A stretch of DNA of 64,000 nt from CAVXTT01 sp963764685 (GTDB lineage Bacteria > Bacteroidota > Ignavibacteria > Ignavibacteriales > Ignavibacteriaceae). The notes under the pieces are model-generated. The model did no database searches and was not told the DNA's origin. It worked only from the letters and a program-made list of their open reading frames with translations. A program made the translations under genes and the position numbers. Positions 9,381 to 19,023 of the stretch are shown here, piece by piece. Location: positions 124,001 through 188,000 of the forward strand of contig CAVXTT010000017.1 of NCBI GenBank assembly GCA_963764685.1, read 5' to 3'. The stretch's first letter is position 1. Each line of letters begins with the position of its first letter.

Positions 9381-10934
9381 TCATTTTATCAAAATCATTT
9401 TCTTTGTTTGGATATATTCCCCAGCTTTCAACTGATAGAAATATATTCCGGATGCTGGATAACGGTTACCAGGTGGTGGATTAAACTCAACTTCATAAGT
9501 GCCAGCAGGTTTTTCTTCGTTGACTAATGTTGCGACTTCATTGCCGATTATATCGTAAACGACCAGCGTTACATATTGCTTAGTGCTTACTGAATACTGT
9601 ATATTGGTTGAAGGATTAAAAGGATTTGGGTAGTTTTGTTCGAGTTCAGATTCAATAGGTGTGGTAACTTCAACTTCAACTTCCGGTGAATATTCATAAC
9701 TGCCGTCAAGGTCAATTTGTTTTAAGCGGTAAGTGTATATTCCTGGTGAAACTTTTGAGTCTGTGTAAGTATATGAGATGTTCTCCGTAGTTGTTCCATA
9801 TCCGGGGATAAAACCAATTTCTGAATATTCTGAATCAGCGGGTTTTCGTTCAATGCCGAATCCCTTGTTGTTTGTTTCTGTTGCTGTTGACCAGCTGAGT
9901 ATTACCTGATTGCCGTTTGATGATGCCGTGAATGATGTTAGTTCTACAGGGATAAAGGGCGCTGTTGCCAGACCGACTTTGGCTGTTAGCGGTCCCACGC
10001 CGCCATCATAATACAGATAAAACAGACTATCTTTAAAAACCACACCGCCTGTTTCGATCCAGCCTGCATCCCAGCCGGTACCTCTTGAAAGAACAGGATT
10101 GCCGGAATACTTAGTCCACGTTTTGCCGGAATCACCGGAAGTTGCAAAACCAATAGCAGTACCACTGACACCGGGATTATTCTCAGCTGTATACCACATA
10201 TATAAGCTGTCATTCATTTGCATTACCCGCGCCAGGTAATTATTCCGGTCCCACGCCCCGGGAGCCCCGGGTTGTAATACCGGATTATTTACCAGGTCAC
10301 GCTGCCAGGTTATACCGTCAGTTGAATATGCTCTCCCGGTTCGTACGATACCTGTAGATATTTCCCCGGTATAGAACATTCTGTAACCATTGGTTTCTTT
10401 TAACACTGACGGATACCCGACTGCTCCCGATTCCCATCCGGTACCCGGAATCAGAACCGGGTTTGCGTGTTTTGTCCAATTAGTAATACCATTCGGGGAG
10501 GTGGCATAACCAATGGAATGCGGATATCCGGTAGTGCTTTTCCAGCCCGTATACCACATCTTGTATATTCCATTTTCTCTGATTACACAAACTGCCCCGA
10601 CAAAAAGAGAATCCCACCCGTTAGGACCGGGAGTCATAACCGGAGTCGGATTTATCTCCCAAATTATTCCATCAGATGATTTAGCAAATCCAATCCCTGC
10701 GTTTGGATAACTATACCAGGCAGTAAACCACATTTCAAATCTGCTTGAATCCGGATTGTAAATGACATAAGGGGTATATACAACCTGGTGCCAGGTACCT
10801 GGTGCACCGTGTATAAACAGGGGATTTCCGGGATATTTCGTGAAGGGAAATTGACCGAATGCATCACTGCATAAGATCAAAACAGTTATTAATAAAAATA
10901 ATTTGAAAGTAAAAGCGCGCATAATAACCTCCAT
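9381..10934 (-). CDS. Secreted GH43-like propeller protein with T9SS sorting domain
   Basis: This 517-residue protein starts with a signal peptide (likely ATG at 10922, MRAFTFKLFLLITVL, cleaved after AFG). The propeller domain (about residues 28-325) is homologous to that of the neighbouring larger protein: repeated NPVL, YKMWYTGW, IGYATSPNG and YLYYDGG. Next come a fibronectin-like linker (VELTSFTASSNGNQVILSW ... YRLKQIDLDG) and a C-terminal type A sorting domain (LEQNYPNPFNPSTNIQYS ... ASGIYFYQLKAGE ... TKKMILIK). It should be exported by Sec and then by type IX secretion. The sugar-processing role is inferred from the fold and the TonB receptor nearby; I cannot point to catalytic acids. 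Confidence 0.82.
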   Translation of the reverse strand: MEVIMRAFTFKLFLLITVLILCSDAFGQFPFTKYPGNPLFIHGAPGTWHQVVYTPYVIYNPDSSRFEMWFTAWYSYPNAGIGFAKSSDGIIWEINPTPVMTPGPNGWDSLFVGAVCVIRENGIYKMWYTGWKSTTGYPHSIGYATSPNGITNWTKHANPVLIPGTGWESGAVGYPSVLKETNGYRMFYTGEISTGIVRTGRAYSTDGITWQRDLVNNPVLQPGAPGAWDRNNYLARVMQMNDSLYMWYTAENNPGVSGTAIGFATSGDSGKTWTKYSGNPVLSRGTGWDAGWIETGGVVFKDSLFYLYYDGGVGPLTAKVGLATAPFIPVELTSFTASSNGNQVILSWSTATETNNKGFGIERKPADSEYSEIGFIPGYGTTTENISYTYTDSKVSPGIYTYRLKQIDLDGSYEYSPEVEVEVTTPIESELEQNYPNPFNPSTNIQYSVSTKQYVTLVVYDIIGNEVATLVNEEKPAGTYEVEFNPPPGNRYPASGIYFYQLKAGEYIQTKKMILIK

Positions 10935-10981
10935 TGTATAGGTAAATAAATTATGTTAGTATCAAATTTTTATTGAGTACT

Positions 10982-11305
10982 TTAATAATTAATTATTTGC
11001 ATTTGCTTTCGGCACGTATAATCCCCGGCTTCAAGGCTATAGTAATAATCACCAGCCTCCATCTGCCTATTACCGGCTTTCACTTGAAATTCAATTTCAT
11101 AAGTGCCGGGGTTCTGTTCTTCCTCAACAAGTTTTTCTAACTCTTTATCCCCGGCGTCATAAATTTTTAGTATCACTTTCGTTCTGCGGGCAACACAATA
11201 TTTTATTAATGTCTTATCTTTGAATGGGTTGGGATAATTCTGGCTTAGATAAAACTCTGATGGAGCAAATTCTTCAGCTAATGAATTGTTCAAATGATCC
11301 GACAT
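10982..11305 (-). CDS. Stand-alone T9SS-type sorting domain protein
   Basis: The 107-residue product is almost entirely a type A sorting domain: LSQNYPNPFKDKTLIKY, VILKIYDAGDKELEKLVEE, PGTYEIEF, AGDYYYSLEAGDYTCRKQM. It has no signal peptide and no cargo domain before it (only MSDHLNNSLAEEFAPSEF). It lies between the hybrid regulator gene and the propeller protein gene, all on the minus strand. Without a Sec signal it should remain in the cytoplasm, so it is either the tail of a deleted gene or a protein that uses this Ig-like fold differently. No upstream frame restores a cargo domain in the 176-base spacer 11306-11481. Confidence 0.7.
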   Translation of the reverse strand: MSDHLNNSLAEEFAPSEFYLSQNYPNPFKDKTLIKYCVARRTKVILKIYDAGDKELEKLVEEEQNPGTYEIEFQVKAGNRQMEAGDYYYSLEAGDYTCRKQMQIINY

Positions 11306-11481
11306 TTAAATCCTCTTCCGGACTTAAAAAGTCAATTAGTAAAAAGTTATTTTCAGGTTATATTATAATATTTGAGGGTGCGGCAAATCTACCAGAAATC
11401 TCCAAAAAACTAACACTTTTCTGTAACTCCCTTAAAAAAGGATTTCACAACTATCAACTGTTAGTAATTTTCAGGTAGAAT

Positions 11482-14400
11482 TTACCTTGATGTTTTATTA
11501 TTACGATGATACTGAGAGGGGGTAACACTAAACTGCTTTTTAAAACATTCAGCGAAGTAGGATGGATTATTAAAACCAACTTCCAGTGCTATCTCAGAGA
11601 GATTTCCGAATTTATTATCGATCAGGTTTGCTGCTCTATTTAGCCTGATTCTTCTTATAAATTCAACCGGCGGTTCACCCGTTAATGAAACAATTTTTTT
11701 ATAGAGAAGTGATTTACTCACGAATAAGTTTTCCGCAAATACTTCCACACTAAAAGATTCATTCGAAATATTCTGAGATACTAAATTATATGCCTGCTGT
11801 AAAAACTTTTTATCCACCGGTGTAATTTTCGTTTCACTTAGTTCAACCAATCCTTGTTTCCGGAAATGCTCGTGTAATCGTTTTCTTTGTGCAATAAGAT
11901 TATTAATCCTCCAATTTAATTCGTCCGGTTCAAATGGTTTCACTATGTATTCATCAGCACCGGTTTCATAGCCGGTCAGTTTATCTTCCTTCGTTGCCTT
12001 TGCAGTGAGGAGTATTACAGGTATGTGGCTTGTCCTTTCATCTGTCTTTAATTTTTCACAGAGTTTGAACCCATCCATCTTCGGCATCATTACATCGCTT
12101 ACGATCAAATCCGGAAGATGATCAATAGATTTATCCCAACCGTCCTCTCCATCTACTGCTTCCAGAATCCTGTAATTGTTTCTGAGATTTTCTTTGATAT
12201 AGTATCTTACATCTGAGTTATCTTCAACTAATAGCAATAATGGAAGTACTTCTTCTCCCAAATACTCTATGCTAACCTTATATTTAGCTTTATTTTCAGT
12301 CCCATTGTAGTAATCCTGTCTTTCTGCTTCCTCCTTCTCATATTCTCGATCTTTTTCAGTACTCTTTTCAAGCTTAAGGTGTTCTTTGCCCAAAGGAATT
12401 TTCACTATAAAGGTTGTACCTTTTCCTTCCTCGCTTTTTACTTCAATCTTTCCTTTGTGCAATTCAACTAATTCCTTTGTAAGGGATAATCCAATTCCCG
12501 TTCCTTCTTGTTCTCTGGTATGACTTCCATCTATCTGGTAGAAACGATCAAAAATCTTTGAAAGTTTCTCTTTTGGAATCCCAATGCCAGTATCACTAAT
12601 CACTATATTGGTCCAGGTTTCATCTTTGTTAATCATTACTTCAATCCTTCCCCCATCTGCAGTAAACTTAAATGCATTTGAAAGGATGTTAGTGATAATC
12701 TTTTCAAACTTATCTTTATCGAGGTAAACAATTACTTCATCCTCAACCGAATTGAATTGAAGCATAATTCTTTTTCGCTCGGCATAAGAAGTGAATGAGA
12801 GCACCAACGTCTTTAATAATGATACTATATCTTGAGGCTCTGTCTGAAGTTTCATATTACCAGATTCAAGCTTGGATATATCAAGCAGCTGATTGACCAG
12901 CCCGAGAAGTTTTCTTGCATTCCTGTGAATCAGGCTCAGCTCGGATTTAATTTTTTCGTCTTCTACTTTTTCAAGTATTTGTTTTGCGGGTCCAAGAATT
13001 AGTGTAAGGGGAGTTCTGAATTCGTGAGAAATATTTGTGAAGAATCGGGATTTAATCTGATCTACCTCGTGAAGTTTTTGTGCTTCGAATTTGCCCATTT
13101 CATATTCGTGCTTGATCCTAATTCTTCTTAGTTGTGCTTTCCAGATTATATAAACAGCACTTACAATAAATAAAATATAAAAGATATAAGCCCAGGGAGT
13201 CTGCCACCACGGAGGAAGGATAATAATTTTTATTGAGGCACCAGCTTCATTCCAATTACCATATTTGTCAGATACTTTGACTCTGAAAAAATATTCTCCC
13301 GGATCTAAGTTAGTGTAAGTTACTGAGCTTTGGGTTGGATCAGTATAAGTCCAACCCTTGTCAAATCCTTCCATAATGTATGCATATCTGTTGTTTTCAG
13401 GTGAATAAAAATCCAGAGCAGCAAACTCGAAGGAAAAAACTTTGTCGTCATAATTCAATTCGAGTTCATCGCATTCAATAATTGATTTGGTTAGAATTGT
13501 CCGTTTGGTCAAGCTATCATACCCAATGGGAACAGGTTTGTTAAACATAGAAAAGCCCGTTATATAAACCGGTGGAATTCTGCTGTTTTCCCTAATACTA
13601 TCAGGGTGAAAAACGACAAAACCTCTGTCGCACCCAAAAATAAATTCTCCTGACTTGCTTTTGCATCCAGCCCATAATTGAAGACCCGGAAGTCCATCTT
13701 CTGTATCAAAGTTTTTAAAAGTATTGCTGTGAGGATTGAATTTTGAAAGCCCATTGTTTGAAGTAATCCATAGGTTTCTCAAATCATCTTCTAAAATGCT
13801 ATAAATATAATCGCCGGGTAAACCATCCTTTACCGTGTAATGTTTGAACTTGTTATTTTCTTTATCAAATATGTCTAATCCACTTCCCGGCGTTCCAAAC
13901 CAAATATTACCAGAGCTATCTTCGTATATCAAGCTTACTACATTATTGCTCAGACTTTTTACATTATTGGGATCGTTTTCATAATGAACAAACTTATCCT
14001 TCCGATAATCAAATGAGAATAGTCCATCAAGTCGGGCACTGATCCAGAGCTTTCCAGACTTATCCACAAGCAGGTTAGCTGCATAAGTTGAACTAAAATC
14101 TTTCGGATCGTCAAGCTTGTACTTAATGTATGTAAAGGTTCCTTTTTCCTTTTCGAATTTATGCAGACCATTATCGGGGGTTCCAATCCATAAAATTCCT
14201 GATGGGTCTTCAGCAATACTTATTACTACGTCTTCACTAATACTGCTGGGATTTGATGGATCATTTCTGTATGCATAAAATTTTTCTGTTTTTCTATCAA
14301 ACTTGTTTAATCCTCCGAAATACGTTGCTATCCACAAAACTCCCGATTTATCTTCATAAATATCTGTTACCCGATTATCACTTATACTATTAGGATCATT

Positions 14401-15675
14401 TGGACTGTTTTTGTAATGGGTAAACTTATTTGTCACTCTATCCCATTTATTTAATCCCTTATCATAAGTTCCAATCCAAACTAGCCCGTAATTATCTTCA
14501 CATATTGCTGTAACATCATTGCTACTAAGAGAAAAAGGATCATCCGGGCTATGGCTGTAAAGCTTGAATTGTTCCTGATTGGTGTTAACTATATTTAATC
14601 CTTCCCCCTGGTTTGCAATCCAGAGCAGCCCTGAATTGTCCTGGCAAATCCAGGAAACATAGTTGCCCATTAAACTAAATTTATCAAGAGGATCGTGTTT
14701 GTAAGAAATAAATGATAAATTGGAATTTCCACTAAGACTTGAAACTGATCTGTTCAAACCTCCTTGAGACGTGCCAAGCCATAGAATATCGTCTTTATCA
14801 ATATGAATAAAGACAAGGTAATTATCGTTTATGCTTGAAGGATTTTGGGGATCGTACTTGTAATGTGTGAAAATTGGAGCTTGATTGTCATGTCTGTAAG
14901 TCACTCTATTAAGCCCGCCTCCAAAAGTTGCTATCCAGAGGTTCCCCGATTTATCTTCACGAATTCCAGCTATAGTATTGAAGCTTAAACTGTTAGGATT
15001 TTTGGGATCGTGAAGATAACGAGTGAATTTCTTGTTAACACGATCAAATCTGTTCAATCCAGCCGAAAGAGTACCGATCCACAGATTATTTTTTGAATCT
15101 TCATAAAATGTCCATATCCTGTTCTCACTCACACTTGTTGAATCATTAGGAATATTTTTATAATAAACAGACTGCCCGGTTGCAGGATTAAATGAAAAAA
15201 GTCCATTGTATTGCGTTCCTGCCCAAAGAGTTCCTGATTTATCTTCATATAGTGCTAATATAAAATTTTGAAGACTGGAAGAATCTTTAGGATTAATATA
15301 GCGGGTAAAATTCTCCCGGTCGGGATTGTACCTGTTTAATCCACCTCCACCAGTTCCAATCCATAGGACTCCTGATTTATCTTCACACAGTACAAACACA
15401 CCACCTATGCCCAAACTATTTTTATCCTCTTGTGAATGTTTAAAGACTTTAAACTTCCGGCCGTCATATCTGTGTAATCCTTCGGGAGTTCCTACCCAGA
15501 TAAATCCTTTTCTATCTTGAATTACACACTGTATATAAGTATTTGATAAACCGTCGTCTTCGGAAATATGTTTGAATTGAATTTTATCTGGGATATTACT
15601 CTGGGGAAATGTCAGAGAAGACAAGAATAGAATCAGAAAAGAAAGCAAACTACAATATCGAGTTGGAACCTTCAT
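11482..15675 (-). CDS. Hybrid two-component system regulator (propeller sensor, kinase, receiver, AraC)
   Basis: This 1397-residue one-protein two-component system spans the inner membrane. In order: signal peptide (1-25); periplasmic sensor made of two-component-regulator propeller repeats (WIGT-type motifs, about 35-700); a Y_Y_Y domain (about 745-810); a transmembrane helix (about 820-840, WAYIFYILFIVSAVYII); HisKA with phospho-acceptor His884 (NISHEFRTPL); HATPase (DTGIGIPKEKL, GTGIGLSL); a receiver with Asp1194 (IVSDVMMPKMDG); and a C-terminal AraC DNA-binding domain (EIALEVGFNNPSYFAECFKK). Such proteins sense oligosaccharides and activate adjacent uptake genes. Here the likely targets are the TonB receptor and secreted proteins around it. 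Its promoter/leader is duplicated in front of the TonB gene. Confidence 0.93.
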   Translation of the reverse strand: MKVPTRYCSLLSFLILFLSSLTFPQSNIPDKIQFKHISEDDGLSNTYIQCVIQDRKGFIWVGTPEGLHRYDGRKFKVFKHSQEDKNSLGIGGVFVLCEDKSGVLWIGTGGGGLNRYNPDRENFTRYINPKDSSSLQNFILALYEDKSGTLWAGTQYNGLFSFNPATGQSVYYKNIPNDSTSVSENRIWTFYEDSKNNLWIGTLSAGLNRFDRVNKKFTRYLHDPKNPNSLSFNTIAGIREDKSGNLWIATFGGGLNRVTYRHDNQAPIFTHYKYDPQNPSSINDNYLVFIHIDKDDILWLGTSQGGLNRSVSSLSGNSNLSFISYKHDPLDKFSLMGNYVSWICQDNSGLLWIANQGEGLNIVNTNQEQFKLYSHSPDDPFSLSSNDVTAICEDNYGLVWIGTYDKGLNKWDRVTNKFTHYKNSPNDPNSISDNRVTDIYEDKSGVLWIATYFGGLNKFDRKTEKFYAYRNDPSNPSSISEDVVISIAEDPSGILWIGTPDNGLHKFEKEKGTFTYIKYKLDDPKDFSSTYAANLLVDKSGKLWISARLDGLFSFDYRKDKFVHYENDPNNVKSLSNNVVSLIYEDSSGNIWFGTPGSGLDIFDKENNKFKHYTVKDGLPGDYIYSILEDDLRNLWITSNNGLSKFNPHSNTFKNFDTEDGLPGLQLWAGCKSKSGEFIFGCDRGFVVFHPDSIRENSRIPPVYITGFSMFNKPVPIGYDSLTKRTILTKSIIECDELELNYDDKVFSFEFAALDFYSPENNRYAYIMEGFDKGWTYTDPTQSSVTYTNLDPGEYFFRVKVSDKYGNWNEAGASIKIIILPPWWQTPWAYIFYILFIVSAVYIIWKAQLRRIRIKHEYEMGKFEAQKLHEVDQIKSRFFTNISHEFRTPLTLILGPAKQILEKVEDEKIKSELSLIHRNARKLLGLVNQLLDISKLESGNMKLQTEPQDIVSLLKTLVLSFTSYAERKRIMLQFNSVEDEVIVYLDKDKFEKIITNILSNAFKFTADGGRIEVMINKDETWTNIVISDTGIGIPKEKLSKIFDRFYQIDGSHTREQEGTGIGLSLTKELVELHKGKIEVKSEEGKGTTFIVKIPLGKEHLKLEKSTEKDREYEKEEAERQDYYNGTENKAKYKVSIEYLGEEVLPLLLLVEDNSDVRYYIKENLRNNYRILEAVDGEDGWDKSIDHLPDLIVSDVMMPKMDGFKLCEKLKTDERTSHIPVILLTAKATKEDKLTGYETGADEYIVKPFEPDELNWRINNLIAQRKRLHEHFRKQGLVELSETKITPVDKKFLQQAYNLVSQNISNESFSVEVFAENLFVSKSLLYKKIVSLTGEPPVEFIRRIRLNRAANLIDNKFGNLSEIALEVGFNNPSYFAECFKKQFSVTPSQYHRNNKTSR

Positions 15676-15747
15676 CTGAGTAATGTTTATTTACTTCAAA
15701 TGTAAAATCTTAAGAAATGATTAAAGTTGCAAATTGAATAATGTTAA
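15601..15747 (-). repeat. Duplicated promoter/leader segment, copy A
   Basis: This segment covers the first 25 codons of the hybrid regulator and about 70 bases upstream. It aligns base for base, with scattered differences, to 18449-18595 in front of the TonB receptor gene. Shared pieces include ACAATATCGAG inside the leader, GAGTAAT just before the ATG, and TTAAAGTTGCAA upstream. The shared TTGCAACTTTAA (read on the minus strand) is a candidate promoter or regulator site. Confidence 0.75.
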
Positions 15748-15757
15748 TTTTTTTTGA

Positions 15758-18517
15758 TTAAAAATTAATCTCAAATCCAAATCTGAACGACATCGGTGGT
15801 TGATATGATGTTGGTCTACCATAGGTTGGATTGGGGTAAATTTGATTTCCATATTCATCGACAAATAAATAATGTAACTGGTCGTAATTAACAGCCACAG
15901 TTCTGCTTTCAACATGAAAAACATCAAGAATCAACCGGGCTTGATAATCAACTTCTGAAATTTGAGGAAGTAAATAAGTTAGTCTAAAGTTTAGATCCCA
16001 TACAGAAGGGGTTCTACCGGCTGTTCCTCTTGGTTGAAGAAATATTCTACCATAACTCTCTGGTCCTATTCCATATTCATTTAACGGAGTACCGCTCACC
16101 CAGGAGAAGAAAGCACCTAAACTCAATCCAAACGTGAACTGATATGAACCATAAAATTTACATGCGTGAGTTCGATCATAAGGCAATAAACCTGTTCCGT
16201 TTTCTACCATTTCAGGATACTCAAACGAACTTGTAATATTTGCACCAAATGCACCTGTTTCAGAGTCAAATAATCCCTGATAATTTCCATAATTTCTTGA
16301 TAAAACATAGGAAATGGAAAAATTGAAACGGTCGCTGGACACTTTCTGGAAGACCACTTCCAGAGCCATGTAATCACGCTTGAGATTCGGGTATTCTGAA
16401 AGCGGGGATCTTCCCGGATTACCAAGAACAAAAACCTGCCTTTCGTTAGAATATCCATCCTCAATTCCTTCTCCTAACTTTCGATACACACCTTGAACAC
16501 TAAACTTATAGTCATTAAGAATTCTTCTTTCATAACCCAATGAAAACTCGTCGGTGTACTGACCTTTTAGGTTGGGTATTTCTTCTTGAATTTGTCCTGA
16601 AACTATAAATAGCGTTTCTCCACCATCTGGATTCTGTCTTGGATCATGATCGTACATTCTGAAGATATTCTCGAGGCCTTTCAGGTAGTAATAAACTATA
16701 CCAACATCTGCTAGTTCTTGATAGAATCTACCGTAAGAAGCAAAAATCTTGTCATCATTATTTACATTGGGAGAAAATATCAATCCAATTCTGGGTTGAA
16801 ACTGATCCAATATTTTTTGTGCTACTTTACCATCAGAGTCAATTATATACTGTCCTTCCCAACGTATACCCGCATTTAACTGCCAGCTGTCATTTATCCT
16901 CCATGAATCCTGGATATATGCAGAAGGAATTCTGTTTCCTATACTTCCATTCTGTTGATTAATAGAATAGACAAAGAGTGTATCGGAGTACCTTCCAACA
17001 CCTTGAAACTCACTATTCCGTGTAAGAGTATTGTCAAGATACTCAAGTCCAGATTTAATTATATGATTATTCAGAAATAAGGTTGATCTAAGGCTTGAAT
17101 TATATCGAATAGCCATTTCATTGTGATTTGTACCAAATCCTCCTGATACAACTCCGTTTTCATAGTCGTAGAAAACAGGTTCATTTCCATTTTCAGTTCT
17201 TGGTTTATCAAAATAATTTAGCTCATATCTTGAAAATAATCCTTCAAGAAAAAATTTATCGGAAAATGTAACTACTCCTCTTATTGAAGGAGTATAATGT
17301 TCCCAACTTCTTTGGCAAAGTGCGGGATCAGGATTTAGATAGGATTCTATTCCTGATGGAATTGATACCCACACTTTATCATCATAATAAAATTCACCGG
17401 AAAAATTACAAATCAGTTGAACTTTTTCAGAAGCATGCCAGGATAATTTACCGGCAATTTGGTTCCATATTTGTTTGTCAACTTCATTTCCAATACCCGG
17501 GATGAATATATCTTCATTCTGAAAGCTTGGATTATATGCAGCATTCAACCAGAGTTTTTCTTTAATAATCGGTCCCCCAAGGTTTATACCAATATCATAT
17601 AAAGAAAAGTCACCTTCGGGCTGCCCGTACAATTGGACCATATCCGATTTGAGTGTGAACCTTTTGCCAGTGTAAAACCCAAACACCTGTCCCGATAAAT
17701 TATCCCCTCCTGATTGAGTAACAACATTAATAATACTACCTAACGAACCTCTATATTGTGCCTCGTAACCACCAGTTATAATTTCAACGTCTTTTATAAA
17801 ATTGTAGGGCATACTTATACCCCAATGAAAGTAAAGTGGATTAGTTACCTCAATCCCGTCAGTTAAATACCTGTTTTCTAAGCCAGTCGATCCTGCATAA
17901 CTAAATTCATCGCCATAATAGCTGGTATTTACTTGTGGAAGAAGTAAGGATATGTAATGGGAGTTTCTCTGAAGAGGTAATGGCTCAATTTCTTCCTTGG
18001 TAAAATTTCCGCCCGTTACTGTAGAATTATGATCAATCAGATTTCCTCTGTCTTTAACTACAATTTCTTCAAGCTCATATGGCTTATCAACTAGTTTAAT
18101 TTTATCAAGGTTAGTTGTTTTGCTCAATCTTACTTGTAAGCTATCTATTTGAATGGGTCTGTAGGATATGTGAGTGATTTCTAAAGTATAATAACCCGGA
18201 GGAAGTAAAATTAATCTGAAAAATCCCTTTTCATCTGACTGACTTGCGCGTGTACCTTGTAAACTTGGAGAGGTAAAATTTATTACTACACCAGGAACGG
18301 CTGAATCATTTTCATCAACAATTCTTCCTTCAATTTTACCAGTGACTTCCTGTGCTAATAAATCAATTTGCCCGATAAAAATTAGACAGAATAATATTAA
18401 AAAGATTTCCCTGAATTTCAGCCTTAACTTCTGTGTATGAGTTTGGGTAAAAGTCTGGTAAGACGAAATAGAAAACAGGAAAGCAAGCAAAGCACAATAT
18501 CGAGCTGGGTTCTTCAT
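15758..18517 (-). CDS. TonB-dependent outer-membrane receptor
   Basis: This 919-residue receptor imports a large substrate across the outer membrane using TonB energy. After the N-terminus comes a carboxypeptidase-regulatory-like beta-sandwich (about residues 60-145, GKIEGRIVDENDSAVPGVVI ... GFFRLILLPPGYYTLEI). A plug follows (EEIVVKDRGNL ... YLTDGIEVTNPLYFHWG ... YEAQYRGSLGSIINVVTQSGG), then a long beta-barrel ending in FRFGFEINF with a terminal Phe. No SusD-like partner gene is adjacent, so this is not a classical polysaccharide utilisation pair. The N-terminus is odd: it carries two hydrophobic export-like segments in tandem (residues 1-25 and about 31-55). The first is nearly the same as the leader of the downstream hybrid regulator; the second (KFREIFLILFCLIF ... 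LLAQ) looks like the original signal peptide. Confidence 0.9.
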   Translation of the reverse strand: MKNPARYCALLAFLFSISSYQTFTQTHTQKLRLKFREIFLILFCLIFIGQIDLLAQEVTGKIEGRIVDENDSAVPGVVINFTSPSLQGTRASQSDEKGFFRLILLPPGYYTLEITHISYRPIQIDSLQVRLSKTTNLDKIKLVDKPYELEEIVVKDRGNLIDHNSTVTGGNFTKEEIEPLPLQRNSHYISLLLPQVNTSYYGDEFSYAGSTGLENRYLTDGIEVTNPLYFHWGISMPYNFIKDVEIITGGYEAQYRGSLGSIINVVTQSGGDNLSGQVFGFYTGKRFTLKSDMVQLYGQPEGDFSLYDIGINLGGPIIKEKLWLNAAYNPSFQNEDIFIPGIGNEVDKQIWNQIAGKLSWHASEKVQLICNFSGEFYYDDKVWVSIPSGIESYLNPDPALCQRSWEHYTPSIRGVVTFSDKFFLEGLFSRYELNYFDKPRTENGNEPVFYDYENGVVSGGFGTNHNEMAIRYNSSLRSTLFLNNHIIKSGLEYLDNTLTRNSEFQGVGRYSDTLFVYSINQQNGSIGNRIPSAYIQDSWRINDSWQLNAGIRWEGQYIIDSDGKVAQKILDQFQPRIGLIFSPNVNNDDKIFASYGRFYQELADVGIVYYYLKGLENIFRMYDHDPRQNPDGGETLFIVSGQIQEEIPNLKGQYTDEFSLGYERRILNDYKFSVQGVYRKLGEGIEDGYSNERQVFVLGNPGRSPLSEYPNLKRDYMALEVVFQKVSSDRFNFSISYVLSRNYGNYQGLFDSETGAFGANITSSFEYPEMVENGTGLLPYDRTHACKFYGSYQFTFGLSLGAFFSWVSGTPLNEYGIGPESYGRIFLQPRGTAGRTPSVWDLNFRLTYLLPQISEVDYQARLILDVFHVESRTVAVNYDQLHYLFVDEYGNQIYPNPTYGRPTSYQPPMSFRFGFEINF

Positions 18518-18595
18518 TTGAGTAATATTTATTTAACTCAAAAGGAACTTCTTAATTAATAGTTAAAGTTGCAAGAAGAATAATCTTAAGTCAAA
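18449..18595 (-). repeat. Duplicated promoter/leader segment, copy B
   Basis: This is the counterpart of 15601-15747, covering the first codons of the TonB receptor gene (MKNPARYCALLAFLF against MKVPTRYCSLLSFLI in the regulator) and about 78 bases upstream. The similarity stops inside the receptor's leader, just before its second hydrophobic segment, so the duplication replaced or was added to an older start. Confidence 0.75.
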
Positions 18596-18789
18596 GCTAA
18601 TAATAATAGTGTGATTACAAGTTTTTATCACTGAAATCTTGAAAAGTTTTTGTAATAGTTCAGTTATAGGCGGATGATTTTTAACGAAGAGCAATTGTAT
18701 TATCGAAAATATTGGAACAAGTAAGTTGTTTTAGTGATTTTTTCTTGTCATCATCCTTCGATGCCGAAAGTCTGAACTTTCGTAAGATA

Positions 18790-18866
18790 TGGTACCCCGG
18801 AGAGGATTCGAACCTCCGACCTGCGGTTTAGGAAACCGACGCTCTATCCTACTGAGCTACCGGGGC
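18790..18866 (-). tRNA. tRNA-Arg (anticodon CCT)
   Basis: A complete cloverleaf of 77 bases with encoded CCA is seen on the minus strand: acceptor GCCCCGG paired with CCGGGGT, D-arm GCTC/GAGC, anticodon loop TTCCTAA with CCT at the centre, and T-arm GGAGG with loop TTCGAAT. CCT reads the Arg codon AGG. It stands alone, with no integrase nearby to suggest use as an attachment site. Confidence 0.95.
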
Positions 18867-19023
18867 AAATAAGACAGTAAATTTAGCTTATTCTATCCAA
18901 AACTTAAAATTTCTTAAACTCTGACGGCAGGTTTCTGGAATTATTCCCTTTTGTTAATGCTCCACTTTTTCGCAAGCAGTCCAGACGACCCTGTCTACCG
19001 GCAGGCAGGCGCACGTCACTAGA

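Noticed and set aside
18962..19023. Short palindrome-like text CCTGTCTACCGGCAGGCAGG
   Set aside because: Imperfect and single in the window; could be an interspersed repeat but cannot be supported here.
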